Shown here: positions 62,034-64,000 of the stretch, one piece after another
How positions within the stretch are numbered: the first letter of the stretch is position 1
Layout of the letters: every line of letters starts with the position of its first letter
Source of the DNA: Bradyrhizobium sp. CCH5-F6
Lineage (GTDB): Bacteria; Pseudomonadota; Alphaproteobacteria; Rhizobiales; Xanthobacteraceae
Direction: 5' to 3'
Assembly: GCF_001556045.1 (NCBI RefSeq)
Contig: NZ_LSIC01000158.1
Coordinates: 1-64,000 of the forward strand
DNA length: 64,000 bases
Notes under the pieces: generated by a model
Seen by the model: only the letters and a program-made list of their open reading frames with translations
What the model was told of the DNA's origin: nothing
Database searches by the model: none
Position numbers and translations under genes: made by a program

Positions 62034-62858
62034 ATGCCGCGTATTCTGATGACGGGAGCTTCGGGCGGAATCGGCACGCGTCTGCGCAAACTGCTGCCGC
62101 CGATCTATCCTGATCTCCTGCTCTCCGACATCAAGCCGCCGGCCGATCTCGGAGCCAGCGAAAAATTCAAGGCGGCGGACCTCGCCGATCTCGCGCAGTG
62201 CGAGGCGATTTGCGAGGGCGTCGACGGCATCCTCCATTTCGGCGGCTATTCGGTCGAAGGCACCTGGGATCAAATCCTCCAGGCCAACATCATCGGCGGC
62301 TACAATCTGTTCGAGGCCGCCTACCGCAAGGGCGTCAAGCGCGTGGTGTTCGCCTCGTCCAATCATGCCGTCGGCTTCTATCCGCGCCACCACAAGATCG
62401 GCACCGACGTCACCCCGCGCCCCGACGGCCGCTATGGCGTCAGCAAGGTGTTCGGCGAAGCCGTCGGCGCGCTCTACGCCGACAAGCATGGCCTCAAGGT
62501 GACTTGCCTGCGCATCGGCAATTTCGGCGACATGCCGCTGGACCAGCGCCGGCTCGCGATCTGGCTCAAGCCCGACGACCTCGTGCAGCTCTGCCGCATC
62601 GGACTCGAGCATCCCGACATCCATTTCGAGGTCTTCTATGGCGCCTCCTTCAACGAGCGCGCCTGGTGGGATAATCACAGGGCCTACGAATTCGGTTATC
62701 GCCCGACCGGCCGCGCCGAAGATTTCCGCGAGCACGCGATGGCCGAGCAGGCCAAGCTGAAGCCGGACCCGGTCGGCGATTACTTCCAGGGCGGCACGTT
62801 CTGCAGCATGGAGTTCGATGCCGACCCGGGCCAAGTGATCGACTGGAATAAGCGGTAG
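62034..62858 (+). CDS. NAD-dependent uronate dehydrogenase-like protein (short-chain/epimerase fold)
   Basis: A 274-residue protein with the NAD-binding start ILMTGASGGIGTRLR, the strand-end VLLSD acid, the active-site FASSNHAVGFYPR and YGVSK motifs, and GNFGDMPLDQRRL. SSNHxxGFYPR and YGVSK are characteristic of uronate dehydrogenases, which oxidise glucuronate or galacturonate to the aldaro-lactone. It is divergent from the lactonase gene across a shared inverted repeat. Confidence 0.85.
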   Translation: MPRILMTGASGGIGTRLRKLLPPIYPDLLLSDIKPPADLGASEKFKAADLADLAQCEAICEGVDGILHFGGYSVEGTWDQILQANIIGGYNLFEAAYRKGVKRVVFASSNHAVGFYPRHHKIGTDVTPRPDGRYGVSKVFGEAVGALYADKHGLKVTCLRIGNFGDMPLDQRRLAIWLKPDDLVQLCRIGLEHPDIHFEVFYGASFNERAWWDNHRAYEFGYRPTGRAEDFREHAMAEQAKLKPDPVGDYFQGGTFCSMEFDADPGQVIDWNKR

Positions 62859-62876
62859 TCCTCGCCAGGGCATCAT

Positions 62877-62957
62877 CGTCATTGCGAACGCAGCGAAGCA
62901 ATCCAGAATCCCTCCGCGGGAACGACTCTTGATTGTTTCGCTGCGCTCGCAATGACG
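62877..62957. repeat. Intergenic repeat of the CATTGCGAGC...GAAGCAATCC family
   Basis: CGTCATTGCGAACGCAGCGA on the left and TTTCGCTGCGCTCGCAATGA on the right form an inverted repeat downstream of the uronate-dehydrogenase-like gene; it is the best preserved of the three copies in the window. Confidence 0.78.
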
Positions 62958-63007
62958 CGTTGGGGGAGCATGACTCGCCAGCGGACAAAGCACGCGCGGC
63001 GCTCCCC

Positions 63008-63021
63008 TTGATCTAGGTCAA
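63008..63021. promoter_or_regulatory. FixK/FNR-type box
   Basis: TTGATCTAGGTCAA fits TTGA-N6-TCAA, the FixK2/FNR site used for low-oxygen control in Bradyrhizobium. It is centred 66 bp before the preferred ATG at 63081, a position that allows a class II (-41.5) promoter with a start near 63056. Confidence 0.65.
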
Positions 63022-63080
63022 CACCGCTCGGAAATCGTCTGGTTCTCGATATGCGCGACCGCAATTCGAGTACCACGACA

Positions 63081-63506
63081 ATGAGAATCAAAATGTCGGA
63101 TGTCGCGGTGCTCGCGACGATGTTGCCGGGACTCGTGCTTGGACCGGCGCGAGCCGCAACGCTCAGCGATGCCGAGGCGACGTTCCTCGACCAACTCGTC
63201 ACCGCGTCCGCGGTGCTCGAGCAGCGATGCGTCGGCTATGAAGTCGATGGTGCCGGCAGCGTTCAGCTCGGCGCGCGGCTGCTCGGCAGCCCTGATGCGG
63301 CGATGGCCATGATCAACGCCTATGCTGCGGCCATCAAGGCCCGCGATGGCCAGACTTACGATCCCGGCGACTTTCGCGTGGAGGTGTCCGACGCGGCCGG
63401 CAAAACATTCAGGCGCGTCCGGGCAGACTTGATCAAGGACCCGACAAGAGCCTGCCCCGACTATGGCGAGGCCGGCGTAGGGCGCGGCCTGCTGAGACGG
63501 TACTGA
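63081..63506 (+). CDS. Exported hypothetical protein behind a FixK-type box
   Basis: A 141-residue protein from ATG 63081 (MRIKMSDVAVLATMLPG), with a signal peptide ending GPARA; ATG 63051 in the same frame would leave no room for a start site driven by the FixK box, and 63093 is another option. The mature part has two Cys (EQRCVGYEVD and TRACPDYGE), likely a periplasmic disulfide. No family is recognised. Confidence 0.68.
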   Translation: MRIKMSDVAVLATMLPGLVLGPARAATLSDAEATFLDQLVTASAVLEQRCVGYEVDGAGSVQLGARLLGSPDAAMAMINAYAAAIKARDGQTYDPGDFRVEVSDAAGKTFRRVRADLIKDPTRACPDYGEAGVGRGLLRRY

Positions 63507-63640
63507 ACAGTCTTCAACGTCCGGCTTGCTACCGCGCGCAGATCGGTAGAGCGGAGCAAGCCCAACTTGCGTCAAGCGACAATGGTCGCGCTGACAAGCG
63601 CATGGGCTCCGCAAGAACGCAACTCATCCGAAGTCCGACA

Positions 63641-64000
63641 TCAGAAATGGAGGTTGAGACGCAACAGCGCCTGGTGCCGTTCGAACTGCTCCAGGTTGAG
63701 GCTGCGGCCGTCGCCGACCGCGCTGCCTGCAACCTGCATCTGCCAGGTGCCGGAGATGCCGACTTCCTTCGAGATGGTGTAGGAGAAAGTCGGGCCGGCG
63801 AAGACGGCATCGCCGACGAAGCGGTCGAGTGCGCCGCCGTCATACGCCCGTGCGTAGCGAATGCCGAGGCCGAGCACGAGTTCGGGCTGCACTGCGTACG
63901 AGATCGCTGCCTGGAGCTGCATCTCGGAATCGTGTCGCCAAAGATTGGAGACGATCTCGCGGGTTCCGCCGGTCCCGTACCAGACGTTGAAGGCCGCAAA
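63641..64000 (-). CDS. Outer-membrane protein, C-terminal part (5' end outside window)
   Basis: The frame is open to the window edge (119 residues visible). Alternating amphipathic strands (MQLQAAISYAVQPELVLGLGIRYARAYDGG, AVFAGPTFSYTISKEVGISGTWQMQVAG) and a C-terminal Phe (LLRLNLHF) fit a beta-barrel porin or transporter-like outer-membrane protein. The rest of the gene lies beyond base 64000. Confidence 0.7.
   Translation of the reverse strand, partial: FAAFNVWYGTGGTREIVSNLWRHDSEMQLQAAISYAVQPELVLGLGIRYARAYDGGALDRFVGDAVFAGPTFSYTISKEVGISGTWQMQVAGSAVGDGRSLNLEQFERHQALLRLNLHF

Noticed and set aside
1..64000. tRNA, rRNA or CRISPR arrays
   Set aside because: No cloverleaf-like sequence, rRNA segment or regularly spaced repeat was found by reading; the dispersed palindromes are not CRISPR repeats.

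Overview
The window looks like a chromosomal segment of a Bradyrhizobium-type alphaproteobacterium. The evidence is uniformly high G+C with strong C/G third positions, the end of a fixI-fixS cluster, a nitrate-assimilation cluster whose gene order (nrtABC, bjgb, flp, nasC) matches that described in Bradyrhizobium, and several families of palindromic intergenic repeats of the kind common in that genus. No rRNA, tRNA, CRISPR array, integrase or insertion sequence was recognised.

Layout. 1-4.2 kb: end of fixI, fixS, an MFS carrier, a secreted cupin, a small exported protein and a thioredoxin-fold peroxiredoxin-like protein. 4.4-7.6 kb: LysR regulator, patatin-like phospholipase, MpaB-type oxygenase. 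7.8-12.0 kb: a foreign, lower-GC island of about 3.7 kb inserted at the 3' end of a glycogen synthase gene (glgA) and flanked by a ~238-bp direct duplication of that gene end; it carries a HEPN-motif protein and a KAP-family P-loop NTPase in divergent orientation, plus the first 16 codons of a cut-off third gene. 12.0-22.4 kb: glgA, a CoA-transferase, a complete dipeptide-type ABC importer, an alcohol dehydrogenase and a beta-decarboxylating dehydrogenase. 22.5-27.3 kb: a Ser-rich EF-hand protein, enoyl-CoA hydratase, a LysR/XRE regulator pair, a small hypothetical and ccdA. 27.3-32.2 kb: a nitrate/taurine-type ABC importer with two different permeases and a small accessory membrane protein, then a FadR-type regulator with a clear palindromic operator. 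32.2-40.5 kb: HWE histidine kinase, a TRAP transporter, serine hydrolase, intradiol dioxygenase and a membrane acyltransferase.

40.7-51.7 kb is a nitrogen regulon. A PP2C-kinase fusion protein and a formate/nitrite channel are transcribed leftward and nrtABC-bjgb-flp-nasC rightward. The 672-bp region between them has two tandem sites matching the NtrC pattern GCAC-N7-GTGC, flanked on each side by an outward-facing sigma-54-like promoter. A third sigma-54 element lies before bjgb, where Bradyrhizobium normally has narK; narK is absent here. Nitrate would enter through NrtABC and be reduced by NasC with electrons from Flp; Bjgb would handle nitric oxide and the channel would move nitrite.

51.9-64 kb: aldo/keto reductase, DMT permease, zinc-type dehydrogenase, PPK2, an Lrp regulator divergent from a pyruvate-dehydrogenase-E1-like enzyme, aldehyde dehydrogenase, a lactonase divergent from a uronate-dehydrogenase-like enzyme around a shared inverted repeat, an exported protein behind a FixK/FNR-type box, and the C-terminal part of an outer-membrane protein.

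The most interesting item is the HEPN/KAP island in glgA, a candidate antiphage or toxin-type module. The second is the NtrC/sigma-54 control region that ties an uncharacterised phosphatase-kinase protein to nitrate assimilation.
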